A stretch of 8,957 bases of DNA from Pseudomonadota bacterium (GCA_021783855.1 JAJXTL010000121.1:1-8957); one strand, 5' to 3'. Positions 1 to 7,610 are shown, numbered from the stretch's first letter. Numbers and translations are program-made. The notes: a model not told the origin generated them from the letters alone.

Positions 1-2019
1 GGCTGTTGCCAGGCTGAGCAACTCGATTTCACCACTACCCTTGCAAAGCACCAGTTTTCCGTTGCGCACCAGTACTGCACGTCCGCCTTTTTCCAAGTGA
101 GACGTGACGACAGGCAATTCGCCATGCGCTGCAAAGAACATCACTTCACCATCGCTATAGCGGGCCAGATCGGCTACCAGCGGGTCGGCGCCATTGAGTA
201 TGGCAACGCCGTCTGACAGCACCACATCAACCTGAGTGCGCAGCACATTGCATACCTGCTCATCGCTTCCGATGTAATACTCGCCGAAATGGCGAGCGGG
301 CTCCAGGTTGGTGACGATGCCGATCTGGCAGCGATCGTAGCCCAGTCCCTCGGACAAGATAGTGTTAAGGGGGTTTTCGATGACCGCCGCATCCACCGAA
401 CGGTTGAGCAATACTTTCTGCGCGGCAGCCCAGGTCGCGCAATCCCGCTTGTCCACCAGACGCTTGTCAAAAAACAGTCCTTCGCTGCTGGCCGTGCCGA
501 CAAAAAAACCTGCCAGCTTCAACAATCTGGCCAAGATGCGCGCGACCTGTGACATGCCATGCGTGCCGCATATGCCGATTACCGGGATGCGAGCGCTCTC
601 ACCTGCGGCAAACAGACTGTCGACGATGGCGCGCCCCACCGGACGCGGCTCGCCAAAAGCAGGTTTCAAATGCATGAGCAGGCCGGGACCCGCATTGATT
701 TCAACGATGGCGCCGCCCTGTTCAGTCAAAGGGCGTGAAATATCCTCAGCCACCAGATCAATCCCGGCGATGTCCAGCCCCACAATGCGCGCGGCAAGCG
801 CGGCTGTCGCCGCCACGTCCGGATGCACCAGATCAGTGACATCGATTGCGACATTACCGTTGCGCTGGATCAGCACCTTGGCGCCCCGGGGCGGCACCGA
901 GTCCGCCGTGTAGCCCTGGCGGGCAATTTCAAATCTGACCGTCGGATCTTCATCGAGCAAGATCAGGCTGAGCGGGAAATCTTCACTGACCCCGCGACGC
1001 GGATCGGTGTTGATCTGCTCATCTATCAGTCGGCTGACCGATGAACTGCCGTCCGCCAGCAAAAACACCGATTCGCCGCGTGCCGCCGCCGCCAGACGTC
1101 CGCCTACCACCAGCAGCCGATGTTCATGGCCGCGCACAAAACGTTCGACGATGACTTCGCTACCCTCGTTGTCGGCCAGCTTGAATGCCGCCTCCACCTC
1201 GTCGCGCGTCATCAGTTCGCTGGAAACGCCGCGCCCGTGATTGCCGTCCGTAGGTTTGACGACCACCGGCAGGCCGATATCTTCGGCAGCCTGCCAGGCA
1301 TCAGTCGGGCTGTCGACGATACGCCCCTCAGGCACTGGAACGCCGCAGGCTTGCAGCAAAGTTTTGGTAAGGTCCTTATCTCTGGAAATGCTCTCGGCAA
1401 TCGCGCTGGTCCGGTCGGTCTCCGCAGTCCAGATGCGATGCTGACGGGCGCCATAGCCCAGTTGCACCAGATTGCCTTCGGTCAGGCGTATGGACGGAAT
1501 GCCTCTGTCGGTTGCCGCTTCCACGATACACGCGGTGCTCGGCCCCAGACAAAGCGAGTCGACCATCTCGTGCAGCCTCGCAACGGAGGCTGCGACATCG
1601 TAAGCCCTGTCCTGCATCGCCGCGAGGATCAGATCGCGCGCATCATGCAGCGCGGCCCGGGAAACATCCTCGTTGCGCGAACGCACCACCACCTTGTAGA
1701 CGCCGCGCTTTGACGTTTCACGCGCCTTGCCGAAGCCGCTCTGCATGCCGGCCAGATTCTGCAATTCTATGGTGACGTGTTCGAGTATGTGACCGGGCCA
1801 GGTGCCTTCGCGCAGACGCTGCAAAAATCCGCCGCGCTCACCGACACCGCAACGGTGTTCGACCAAAGTCGGCAACCAGTCGGTGAGTCTTTCGTAGAAG
1901 CCGGGTATGGTATTGGAAGGCGAATCTTCAAGTGCACCGATATTCAGCCACACCTCAAGCACAGGACGATATGTCCAGATATTCGGGCCGCGCAGAGGCA
2001 ATATTTTCAAAAACTCCAT
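1..2019 (-). CDS. cphA': Cyanophycin synthetase paralogue CphA' with degenerate Mur-ligase domain (3' end outside window)
   Basis: Reading the minus strand from the ATG at 2019 gives 673 codons without a stop, so the gene leaves the window on the left. Cyanophycin synthetase makes the storage polymer multi-L-arginyl-poly-L-aspartate in the cytoplasm, using an ATP-grasp domain to add Asp and a Mur-ligase-like domain to add Arg. Seen here: the typical start MEFLKILPLRGPN, an N-terminal domain (about 1-160) with HxxEH at residues 77-81, an ATP-grasp domain (about 165-470) with KPTDGNHGRGV at 255-265 and VEINAGPG at 439-446, then a Mur-like domain. In that last domain the usual GTNGKTT P-loop is GTHGMSQ (485-491, Lys to Met at 489), and the usual ETARGGIL is ENPLNTIL (548-555). 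The usual NLSTGG loop of the ATP-grasp domain is replaced by a shorter segment. The frame is clean, so it is not a decayed pseudogene. Ralstonia eutropha is known to carry paired cphA and cphA' genes; this is probably the cphA' type, with a canonical cphA perhaps beyond the left edge. Family assignment is sure, enzymatic activity is not. Confidence 0.93.
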   Translation of the reverse strand, partial: MEFLKILPLRGPNIWTYRPVLEVWLNIGALEDSPSNTIPGFYERLTDWLPTLVEHRCGVGERGGFLQRLREGTWPGHILEHVTIELQNLAGMQSGFGKARETSKRGVYKVVVRSRNEDVSRAALHDARDLILAAMQDRAYDVAASVARLHEMVDSLCLGPSTACIVEAATDRGIPSIRLTEGNLVQLGYGARQHRIWTAETDRTSAIAESISRDKDLTKTLLQACGVPVPEGRIVDSPTDAWQAAEDIGLPVVVKPTDGNHGRGVSSELMTRDEVEAAFKLADNEGSEVIVERFVRGHEHRLLVVGGRLAAAARGESVFLLADGSSSVSRLIDEQINTDPRRGVSEDFPLSLILLDEDPTVRFEIARQGYTADSVPPRGAKVLIQRNGNVAIDVTDLVHPDVAATAALAARIVGLDIAGIDLVAEDISRPLTEQGGAIVEINAGPGLLMHLKPAFGEPRPVGRAIVDSLFAAGESARIPVIGICGTHGMSQVARILARLLKLAGFFVGTASSEGLFFDKRLVDKRDCATWAAAQKVLLNRSVDAAVIENPLNTILSEGLGYDRCQIGIVTNLEPARHFGEYYIGSDEQVCNVLRTQVDVVLSDGVAILNGADPLVADLARYSDGEVMFFAAHGELPVVTSHLEKGGRAVLVRNGKLVLCKGSGEIELLSLATA

Positions 2020-2127
2020 CAAACCTTCCTGGTGAATTGTGTAACGTGCAGCAGTTAACGCAGCACACGGCATTTTGGTTTACCGGCAACCTTACATGGA
2101 GTTTACCAGAGGGTGCGCTAAAACTGT
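2020..2127. other. Divergent intergenic spacer between cphA' and the ABC transporter gene
   Basis: This 108-base spacer separates two genes transcribed away from each other, so it should hold the promoter of cphA' and part or all of the control region of the ABC/DUF1854 pair. By eye there is no convincing sigma-70 pair for cphA' and no clear operator palindrome. A sigma-54 signature (GG-N10-GC) was not evident either. The shared position makes joint regulation of both transcripts likely, but that is inference. Confidence 0.5.
2024..2030 (-). promoter_or_regulatory. Ribosome binding site of cphA'
   Basis: On the minus strand AGGAAGG lies four bases before the ATG at 2019. It supports this start, which also gives the family's characteristic N-terminus. 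Confidence 0.6.
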
Positions 2128-2155
2128 TTGTCGCTGCGTTTTATTGTAGTAATAT
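2128..2155 (+). promoter_or_regulatory. Candidate sigma-70-like promoter overlapping the start of the ABC transporter gene
   Basis: TTGTCG at 2128-2133 and TAATAT at 2150-2155 are separated by 16 bases; each matches its consensus hexamer at four of six positions. If used, transcription would begin near 2162, after the TTG start proposed for the ABC gene, and translation would have to begin at the GTG at 2164 or further on. Such matches occur by chance in AT-richer spacers, so this is weak support only. Confidence 0.25.
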
Positions 2156-4440
2156 CGCCGCCAGTGAATATATCTCCCCCTATTAAAGCCGCCACTCCGG
2201 ACGCATGGCGCACCATCGTACAGTCGCGACTGTCAGACCATGAAGAGATTGCAGCCGAGCTTGCGATCAACCTCGATGCGCGGTTGAATTTTTCTCAGAG
2301 TCTGCTGGTTGTCAGCAACCAGCGCCTCATCTGTTTCGATGGACAGCAGTATCGCGACTACCCTTATCATGAAGATCTGACGATACAACGCCACGACCAC
2401 GGCGGAGTAGGCAGAATCGAATTATTCGACGTTGATGTCCGTCTGGCCTGCTGGTTTTATACGCTGGCGCATAACGTTCAGGCCGCACGCTTCGTCAAAC
2501 AGTTCGAACGGCAGCGCACCTCGTTTATTTCTGGTATTGCCGCCTCAAGTGTAGCGCCCGAATGCTGTCCGGATTGCCTGACACCGCTGACCGATCAGGG
2601 GGCATGCCCGTTTTGCAGCGACACCGTCAATATGCCGCCTTCAACCTGGACGCTGTTTCGCCTGTGGCGTTTTGCGAAACCCTATCAGTGGCAGTTATTG
2701 GCAGGATTTTTGCTGATGCTCGCTTCCACCGCCGCCACGCTGGTGCCGCCCTATCTCACCATGCCGCTGATGGATCGTGTGCTGATACCCTACCAGAACG
2801 GCACGCCGATCGATTTTGCCATCGTCGCCTGGCTGCTGGCAGGCTTGCTGGGTTCGGCCCTGCTGGCCTGGTCTTTAGGCTGGGCCAAGACCTATATTCT
2901 GGCGCTGGTAAGCGAACGCATCGGGGCCGATCTGCGCACCATCACCTATGAGCACCTGTTGCGTCTTTCGCTGGAATATTTCGGCGGCAAACGCACCGGC
3001 GACCTGATGTCGCGCATCGGTTCGGAATCGGATCGGATCTGTGTCTTTTTATCTTTGCATCTGCTCGACTTTGCGACCGATGTGCTGATGATCGTGATGA
3101 CTTCGGTCATTTTATTTTCCATCAACCCGTGGCTGGCGCTGGTCACGCTGGTGCCGCTGCCCTTCATCGCATGGATGATCCACAACGTGCGCGACCGGCT
3201 GCGCACCGGCTTTGAAAAAATCGACCGCGTCTGGTCGGAAGTGAGCAACGTGCTGGCCGACACCATTCCCGGCATCCGCGTGGTCAAGGCGTTCGCACAG
3301 GAAGGGCGCGAGGCGGATCGCTTCAAAGTCGCCAACGCCCACAACCTGCAGGTGAATGACCGCATCAACAAAATCTGGTCGCTGTTCACCCCCAGCGTCT
3401 CCCTGCTAACCGAAATCGGCCTGCTGGTTGTATGGGCATTCGGCATCTGGCAGGTATCGAAGAACCAGATTACCGTCGGCGTGCTGACCGCTTTTCTGGC
3501 TTACATCAGCCGCTTTTATGCGCGCCTGGATTCGATGAGCCGCATCGTGTCCGTCACGCAGAAAGCGGCTGCCGGCGCTAAACGCATTTTCGACGTGCTC
3601 GATCATGTTTCCAGCGTGCCGGAGCCGGTTAATCCGGTCCGTCTGGACAAAATTGCGGGGCGTATCGAGCTCAAAAATGCGGGATTCCGCTATGGCAATC
3701 GCGCGGTCATCAAGGATCTGAATCTCATCATCGAGCCCGGCGAGATGATCGGACTGGTTGGCCACAGCGGTTCGGGAAAAAGTACGCTGGTCAACCTGAT
3801 GTGCCGTTTCTACGATGTCTCGGAAGGGTCGATCAGCATAGACGGCGTGAACATCAAATCATTGTCCATCCCGGATTATCGGCGTCACATCGGCCTGGTG
3901 TTGCAGGACCCGTTTCTGTTCTTCGGCAGCATTGCCGACAACATTGCTTACGGCAAACCAAATTCCACGCGCGCCGAGATCGTCGCCGCTGCCCGTGCCG
4001 CCCATGCCCATGAATTCATCCTGCGTCTGCCGCACGGTTACGACTCACTGGTAGGCGAACGAGGTCATGGCCTGTCCGGCGGCGAACGACAGCGCATCTC
4101 GATTGCACGCGCCTTGCTGATCGACCCGCGTATTCTGATACTCGACGAAGCGACCGCCTCGGTGGATACCGAAACCGAGAAGGAAATCCAGAAGGCGCTC
4201 GACAATCTGGTGCATGGCCGTACCACTATCGCCATCGCACACCGCCTGTCCACGCTGCACAAGGCGAACCGGCTGGTGGTGCTGGACAAGGGCGAAGTTG
4301 TAGAAATCGGCAGTCACGACGATCTGATGGCCAGGGAAGGCGCTTATTACCGGCTGTATCAGGCGCAGGCGCGCAATGTGGATACCGATCTGGATGATGC
4401 ATCCACCCGCATTCCGATAGACAGGAAGGTGAGCACATGA
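2128..4440 (+). CDS. Cyanophycin-associated ABC exporter half-transporter (permease-ATPase fusion) with PH-like and zinc-ribbon N-terminal extension
   Basis: This 770-residue protein has the fused permease-ATPase layout of type IV ABC exporters (MsbA/MDR type) and should act as a homodimer in the inner membrane. From the N-terminus: a soluble part (about 45-130) that resembles a bacterial PH/GRAM-like fold; a zinc ribbon with CxxC pairs at 147/150 and 160/163; a transmembrane domain (about 175-490) with several long hydrophobic segments; and an ATPase domain (about 511-750) with Walker A GHSGSGKST at 545-553, Q-loop Gln593, signature LSGGERQR at 649-656, Walker B ILILDEA at 669-675 and switch His705. 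All catalytic motifs are intact, so it should hydrolyse ATP. The gene overlaps the next one by four bases and diverges from cphA'. Relatives are recurrent neighbours of cyanophycin genes, but the substrate is unknown. The start is uncertain: an in-frame TAA at 2119 limits it; TTG 2128 has only AGAGGG at 2108-2113, rather far upstream, and GTG 2164 has no evident ribosome binding site. Confidence 0.9.
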   Translation: MSLRFIVVISPPVNISPPIKAATPDAWRTIVQSRLSDHEEIAAELAINLDARLNFSQSLLVVSNQRLICFDGQQYRDYPYHEDLTIQRHDHGGVGRIELFDVDVRLACWFYTLAHNVQAARFVKQFERQRTSFISGIAASSVAPECCPDCLTPLTDQGACPFCSDTVNMPPSTWTLFRLWRFAKPYQWQLLAGFLLMLASTAATLVPPYLTMPLMDRVLIPYQNGTPIDFAIVAWLLAGLLGSALLAWSLGWAKTYILALVSERIGADLRTITYEHLLRLSLEYFGGKRTGDLMSRIGSESDRICVFLSLHLLDFATDVLMIVMTSVILFSINPWLALVTLVPLPFIAWMIHNVRDRLRTGFEKIDRVWSEVSNVLADTIPGIRVVKAFAQEGREADRFKVANAHNLQVNDRINKIWSLFTPSVSLLTEIGLLVVWAFGIWQVSKNQITVGVLTAFLAYISRFYARLDSMSRIVSVTQKAAAGAKRIFDVLDHVSSVPEPVNPVRLDKIAGRIELKNAGFRYGNRAVIKDLNLIIEPGEMIGLVGHSGSGKSTLVNLMCRFYDVSEGSISIDGVNIKSLSIPDYRRHIGLVLQDPFLFFGSIADNIAYGKPNSTRAEIVAAARAAHAHEFILRLPHGYDSLVGERGHGLSGGERQRISIARALLIDPRILILDEATASVDTETEKEIQKALDNLVHGRTTIAIAHRLSTLHKANRLVVLDKGEVVEIGSHDDLMAREGAYYRLYQAQARNVDTDLDDASTRIPIDRKVST
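4423..4429 (+). promoter_or_regulatory. Ribosome binding site of the DUF1854 gene
   Basis: AGGAAGG lies seven bases before the ATG at 4437, inside the last codons of the ABC gene. It fixes the start and, with the ATGA stop/start overlap, indicates translational coupling. Confidence 0.7.
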
Positions 4441-4898
4441 ACGATTTTCAACTGACTCGTAATCCGTCCGGTCTGCTGGTATACACCTGCGGTGACGAAG
4501 TGCATGAAGGCGTCGTACCGGTGCGCGCTTTTCCGATTGCGGCGCCCGATCAGTGCCTGTCCTTGATGAGTCGTGACGGCCATGAAGTGGCCTGGCTGGA
4601 AAACCCTGAGGATTTGCCCGCCGATATCCGCATGCTGATCACTGATGAACTGGCATGCCGTGAATTCATACCGAAAATCAGCCACATCAGCGAGGCGTCG
4701 AGTTTCGCCACGCCCAGTATCTGGCAGGTGGAAACGGACAGGGGAAGCACTGAGTTACTGCTCAAGGCCGAAGATCACATCCGTCGCCTGTCGCACAACG
4801 CCCTGCTCATCACCGACGGGCACGGCGTCTCATTTCTGATAGGCGATATGGAAAAGCTGGATGTCCACAGCAGAAAGTTGCTGGACAGATTTCTGTAG
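4437..4898 (+). CDS. DUF1854 family protein associated with cyanophycin metabolism
   Basis: This small soluble protein of 153 residues has no signal peptide and no membrane segment. It matches the DUF1854 family as I remember it: EGVVPVRAFPI near residues 24-34, an acidic middle with DELACREFIPKI (about 70-81), SSFATPSIWQVETDRG (about 87-102), a DHIRRL segment and the C-terminal HSRKLLDRFL. The biochemical role of the family is unknown. Its start codon overlaps the stop of the ABC transporter gene (ATGA, four bases) and has a strong Shine-Dalgarno sequence, so the two proteins are probably made together and may act together, for example as an accessory subunit of the transporter. The link to cyanophycin rests on the divergent synthetase gene next door and on the family's recurrent neighbourhood. 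Length is normal and nothing looks truncated. Confidence 0.88.
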   Translation: MNDFQLTRNPSGLLVYTCGDEVHEGVVPVRAFPIAAPDQCLSLMSRDGHEVAWLENPEDLPADIRMLITDELACREFIPKISHISEASSFATPSIWQVETDRGSTELLLKAEDHIRRLSHNALLITDGHGVSFLIGDMEKLDVHSRKLLDRFL

Positions 4899-4914
4899 AA
4901 GACCTGTCAGCCTG

Positions 4915-6888
4915 TCACTGGCATTTCAGCAGTTGTTCAAACTCACCGGCAGGCACCGGGCGGCTGCTCAGATAGCCTTGATACAGGTCGCACCCCTGGG
5001 TCTTTAAATAGGCAAGTTGATTTTTGTTTTCAACCCCTTCGGCCAGCACCTTCAGGCGCAGCGAGTGCGCCATGGCGATAATCGCGGCGACGATTTCCAT
5101 GTCGTCGCGGTGCAATGGGACATCGTCAATAAAACGCTTGTCGATTTTCAGAATATCCAGCGGAAACAACTTGAGGTAGGCCAGCGAAGAATAGCCGGTA
5201 CCAAAGTCGTCAATCGCCAGTTTCACGCCGAGCACCCTTAGCCGGTTGAGAATCAGGATAGCCTCGGTTTCGCGCTGCATCAACGCGCTCTCGGTCAGTT
5301 CCAACTCCAGATATTCTGCCGGGAAACCGGTATCGTTCAAAACCCGGGTTACGGTTTTACTGATGTCACCTTGCAAAAACTGGTAGGGAGACAGGTTGAC
5401 TGCCAACGTGAGCGGCGTTAAGCCCGCCGCTCTCCAGCGTTGCCCTTGCAAACAGGCTTCCCTCAACACCCAGTCGTCAATTTCACCTATCAGACCGGAG
5501 GCTTCCGCAATGTGAATAAAGCGCGCCGGCATGATCAAACCTTCGGTCGGTGACTGCCAGCGCACCAGTGCTTCGGCGCCGACGATGCGCCCACTGGCAA
5601 TCTCCACCTGCGGCTGGTAGTACACGCGCAGCTCGCCATGATTGATGGCATGACGCAATCTTACTTCAAGATCTATCCGTTCGCGCGCTGCGAGAGTGAG
5701 GCTATTCGAAAAATACACAAAGCGACTGCGACCTTCAGTTTTGGCCTTGTATAGTGCACTGCCTGCCTGTTGCAACATCAGTTCCGGCGTGTTGCCATGT
5801 CCGGGAAAGATGCTGATGCCGACACTGGCGCCGGTACGTACCTCGACGCCATTTGATAGCCGGTAGGACTCGTTCAACGCTTCTATAATTTCGTTCGCTA
5901 TACGAGCAGCATCTTCAGCCTCACCGAGATCATCGAGCAGCATGGTGAATCCATCACCGCCCAGTCGGAAAACCGTATCCAATTCGCGCCGTTGCGCATC
6001 CAGCCTGTCGGCTACCAGTTTCAATAGCTCATCGCCTGCCAGGTGGCCGAAGCTGTCGTTGATATCCTTGAAGCGATCCAGATCTATCATCAGCAATGCC
6101 AGATACTTGCCATCGCGCTGCGCTCTTTGCATGCTGTGCTGCAAATTCGACATCAGCAACAAGCGGTTCGGCAATTGCGTCAATGGATCGTGATTGGCGA
6201 GAAAATCGAGATCGGATTGCGATTGCCTGAGTGTGGAAATATCGGCAAAAACCGTAACATAGTTGTTCACCACACCGGAAACATCCTTAACGACAGCCAG
6301 GCTCGCCAACTCAGGGTATATTTCACCGTTCTTGCGCCGACTCCAGATTTCTCCCTGCCAATGACCGACGCTTGCAACGCTGTCCCACATTGACGCATAA
6401 AATTCACGGTTATGACGCCCGGAGTGGAGTATTTCGGGTGTTTCTCCCAATACATCGGTTTCCGTATAACCGGTAATTTCGGTAAAGGCCGGATTGATAC
6501 GCACGATACGTTTTTCGGTATCGGTCACCATCACCCCCTCACGTGTACTGTCAAATACAGCAGCCGCCAGGCGCAACCCAAGCTCAGACATTTTTCGCTC
6601 GGTGATGTCGCGCACGCCAATCACGTAAGCTGACTGACCTTCCCAGGTGATGGGCGAGGAACGCAACTCAGCCCAACCTATACCGCTGCGACGGATCAAA
6701 TTAATGTCTTGATGAGCAGCAGTATGAGAGACGGGAATGGCTAAATCACAGCCCTGCAAATCGCCGCGTTCAAAAATATGTTCGGCGCTCTGATTGGCAT
6801 ACAGCACGATACCATGCTGATTAACAACCACAATGCCGTCCGTGATAGCCGCTAAAATCAGCTCGATATTGATTTTAGTTTCGGTCAT
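4915..6888 (-). CDS. PAS-PAS-GGDEF-EAL protein, probable cyclic-di-GMP phosphodiesterase with degenerate GGDEF
   Basis: This 657-residue cytoplasmic protein has no membrane segments. Domains: PAS 1 (about 5-98, ending in DITERK), PAS 2 (about 104-218, with the GYTETDVLG segment), GGDEF (about 228-395) and EAL (about 405-655). The GGDEF active-site motif reads GGDGF at 310-314, so the acidic fourth residue is lost and cyclase activity is unlikely. The inhibitory-site motif RELD (301-304), five residues before it, is kept, so the domain may still bind cyclic-di-GMP or GTP as a regulator. The EAL site looks complete: EAL 439-441, Asn498, ELTE 530-533, DD 560-561 followed by the FGTGYSS loop, Lys581, EGVE 617-620 and Gln637. 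Breakdown of cyclic-di-GMP to pGpG is therefore expected. It is the last gene of the minus-strand signalling group, 32 bases after the REC-KaiB gene. No strong ribosome binding site precedes the ATG, so translation may depend on the upstream gene. Cofactors of the PAS domains cannot be told from sequence. Confidence 0.93.
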   Translation of the reverse strand: MTETKINIELILAAITDGIVVVNQHGIVLYANQSAEHIFERGDLQGCDLAIPVSHTAAHQDINLIRRSGIGWAELRSSPITWEGQSAYVIGVRDITERKMSELGLRLAAAVFDSTREGVMVTDTEKRIVRINPAFTEITGYTETDVLGETPEILHSGRHNREFYASMWDSVASVGHWQGEIWSRRKNGEIYPELASLAVVKDVSGVVNNYVTVFADISTLRQSQSDLDFLANHDPLTQLPNRLLLMSNLQHSMQRAQRDGKYLALLMIDLDRFKDINDSFGHLAGDELLKLVADRLDAQRRELDTVFRLGGDGFTMLLDDLGEAEDAARIANEIIEALNESYRLSNGVEVRTGASVGISIFPGHGNTPELMLQQAGSALYKAKTEGRSRFVYFSNSLTLAARERIDLEVRLRHAINHGELRVYYQPQVEIASGRIVGAEALVRWQSPTEGLIMPARFIHIAEASGLIGEIDDWVLREACLQGQRWRAAGLTPLTLAVNLSPYQFLQGDISKTVTRVLNDTGFPAEYLELELTESALMQRETEAILILNRLRVLGVKLAIDDFGTGYSSLAYLKLFPLDILKIDKRFIDDVPLHRDDMEIVAAIIAMAHSLRLKVLAEGVENKNQLAYLKTQGCDLYQGYLSSRPVPAGEFEQLLKCQ

Positions 6889-6920
6889 GATGCGTTTTCA
6901 GGGAACCATTCCATATCTTG

Positions 6921-7610
6921 TTACAGTACCACCGTGTCCGAGCTATTGCCATTTTGGGCCGTGATAGTGGCCAGCATGGGATGCATTTTGGACAAGTCGC
7001 CTAACAGCTTCAAAATGGGTTCAGGAATGTCACGCACCAGCATCGGCGTGGCAAACACGTCTTTTTCCAGTGCTTTTTCAGGCATGCTCAACACCTCCAC
7101 CACATTCAGCGCCCAGAACCCCCGGTGATAGCTTGCCGCCAACTCGTTTCTGAGTTGCGTGATGAATTGCTGAGCCTCCGGATTGATGGACATGACATAC
7201 AGCGTCAGCTTGATTTTTCGGCTGCCTGGGATCACTTCATCAACGACGCGCACAGATTTGGCGATATAGCGAATCTGTGCTGACGACAGCGGCTTGCTGG
7301 CTAACTGAAATACCAACCCTTCGGCTTGCGCTGTCTTCAAATCGGCCAGGTATTCCTGCGAGAAGGCAGTGACAATGTATATCTTCAACGTGCTATCCAT
7401 CGCCAACAAGCGGCGCATCGTCTCGACTCCATCAATACCCGGCATCTTCAAATCCAGAAAAATCAAATCAGGGCGCGCAGCCTTGACCAGCGCTACCCCT
7501 TGCAAACCATCCTCTGCTGCGCGTACCGTACAGCCCATCTCTTCCAGCACTAATTGGAACGAACCGCGCACGGCGGCATCATCATCAATTACAACAATAT
7601 TCTGAGTCAT
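6921..7610 (-). CDS. Response regulator with KaiB-type output domain (REC-KaiB fusion)
   Basis: This protein has 229 residues. The first 120 or so form a CheY-like receiver domain: acidic residues Asp9-Asp11, phospho-acceptor Asp53 in LDLKMPGIDG, Thr81 and Lys106 in the ASKP motif, all intact. After a short linker, residues about 132-208 match KaiB, the thioredoxin-like clock protein that binds KaiC. KLTLYV (134-139), ALNVVEVL (167-174), FATPML (186-191), a proline-bearing helix start and GDLS (204-207) correspond in order and spacing to KLYV, ALKVIDVL, ATPTL and GDLS of cyanobacterial KaiB. There is no DNA-binding or known enzymatic output domain, so the protein should act by protein-protein contact, with a KaiC-like ATPase as the obvious candidate, although none is seen here. 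The C-terminal tail of about 20 residues is polar. The gene lies 24 bases after the histidine kinase gene, its likely cognate kinase, and 32 bases before a cyclic-di-GMP phosphodiesterase. A purine-rich GGGATGAGAG precedes the ATG. Confidence 0.9.
   Translation of the reverse strand: MTQNIVVIDDDAAVRGSFQLVLEEMGCTVRAAEDGLQGVALVKAARPDLIFLDLKMPGIDGVETMRRLLAMDSTLKIYIVTAFSQEYLADLKTAQAEGLVFQLASKPLSSAQIRYIAKSVRVVDEVIPGSRKIKLTLYVMSINPEAQQFITQLRNELAASYHRGFWALNVVEVLSMPEKALEKDVFATPMLVRDIPEPILKLLGDLSKMHPMLATITAQNGNSSDTVVL

Noticed and set aside
289..1775. Several plus-strand open frames of 67 to 197 codons opposite the cyanophycin synthetase gene
   Set aside because: They lie antisense to a continuous 673-codon frame with clear family motifs; their translations show no recognisable domain and reflect the GC-rich opposite strand.
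1..2019. CphA' as a pseudogene
   Set aside because: Key residues are changed, but the frame was read through completely without a stop or frameshift and most other family motifs are kept, so it reads as a diverged, maintained gene.
2946..4685. Minus-strand open frames within the ABC transporter and DUF1854 genes
   Set aside because: They are antisense to genes with full sets of conserved motifs, and none shows a recognisable protein family.
4891..4925. A bidirectional terminator between the convergent DUF1854 and phosphodiesterase genes
   Set aside because: The gap is only 16 bases. A repeated CCTGTCA and a weak GCC/GGC pairing are present, but there is no stable stem with a T run on either strand.
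5950..5961. The phosphodiesterase gene as an active diguanylate cyclase
   Set aside because: The signature reads GGDGF, lacking the acidic residue needed for metal binding and catalysis.
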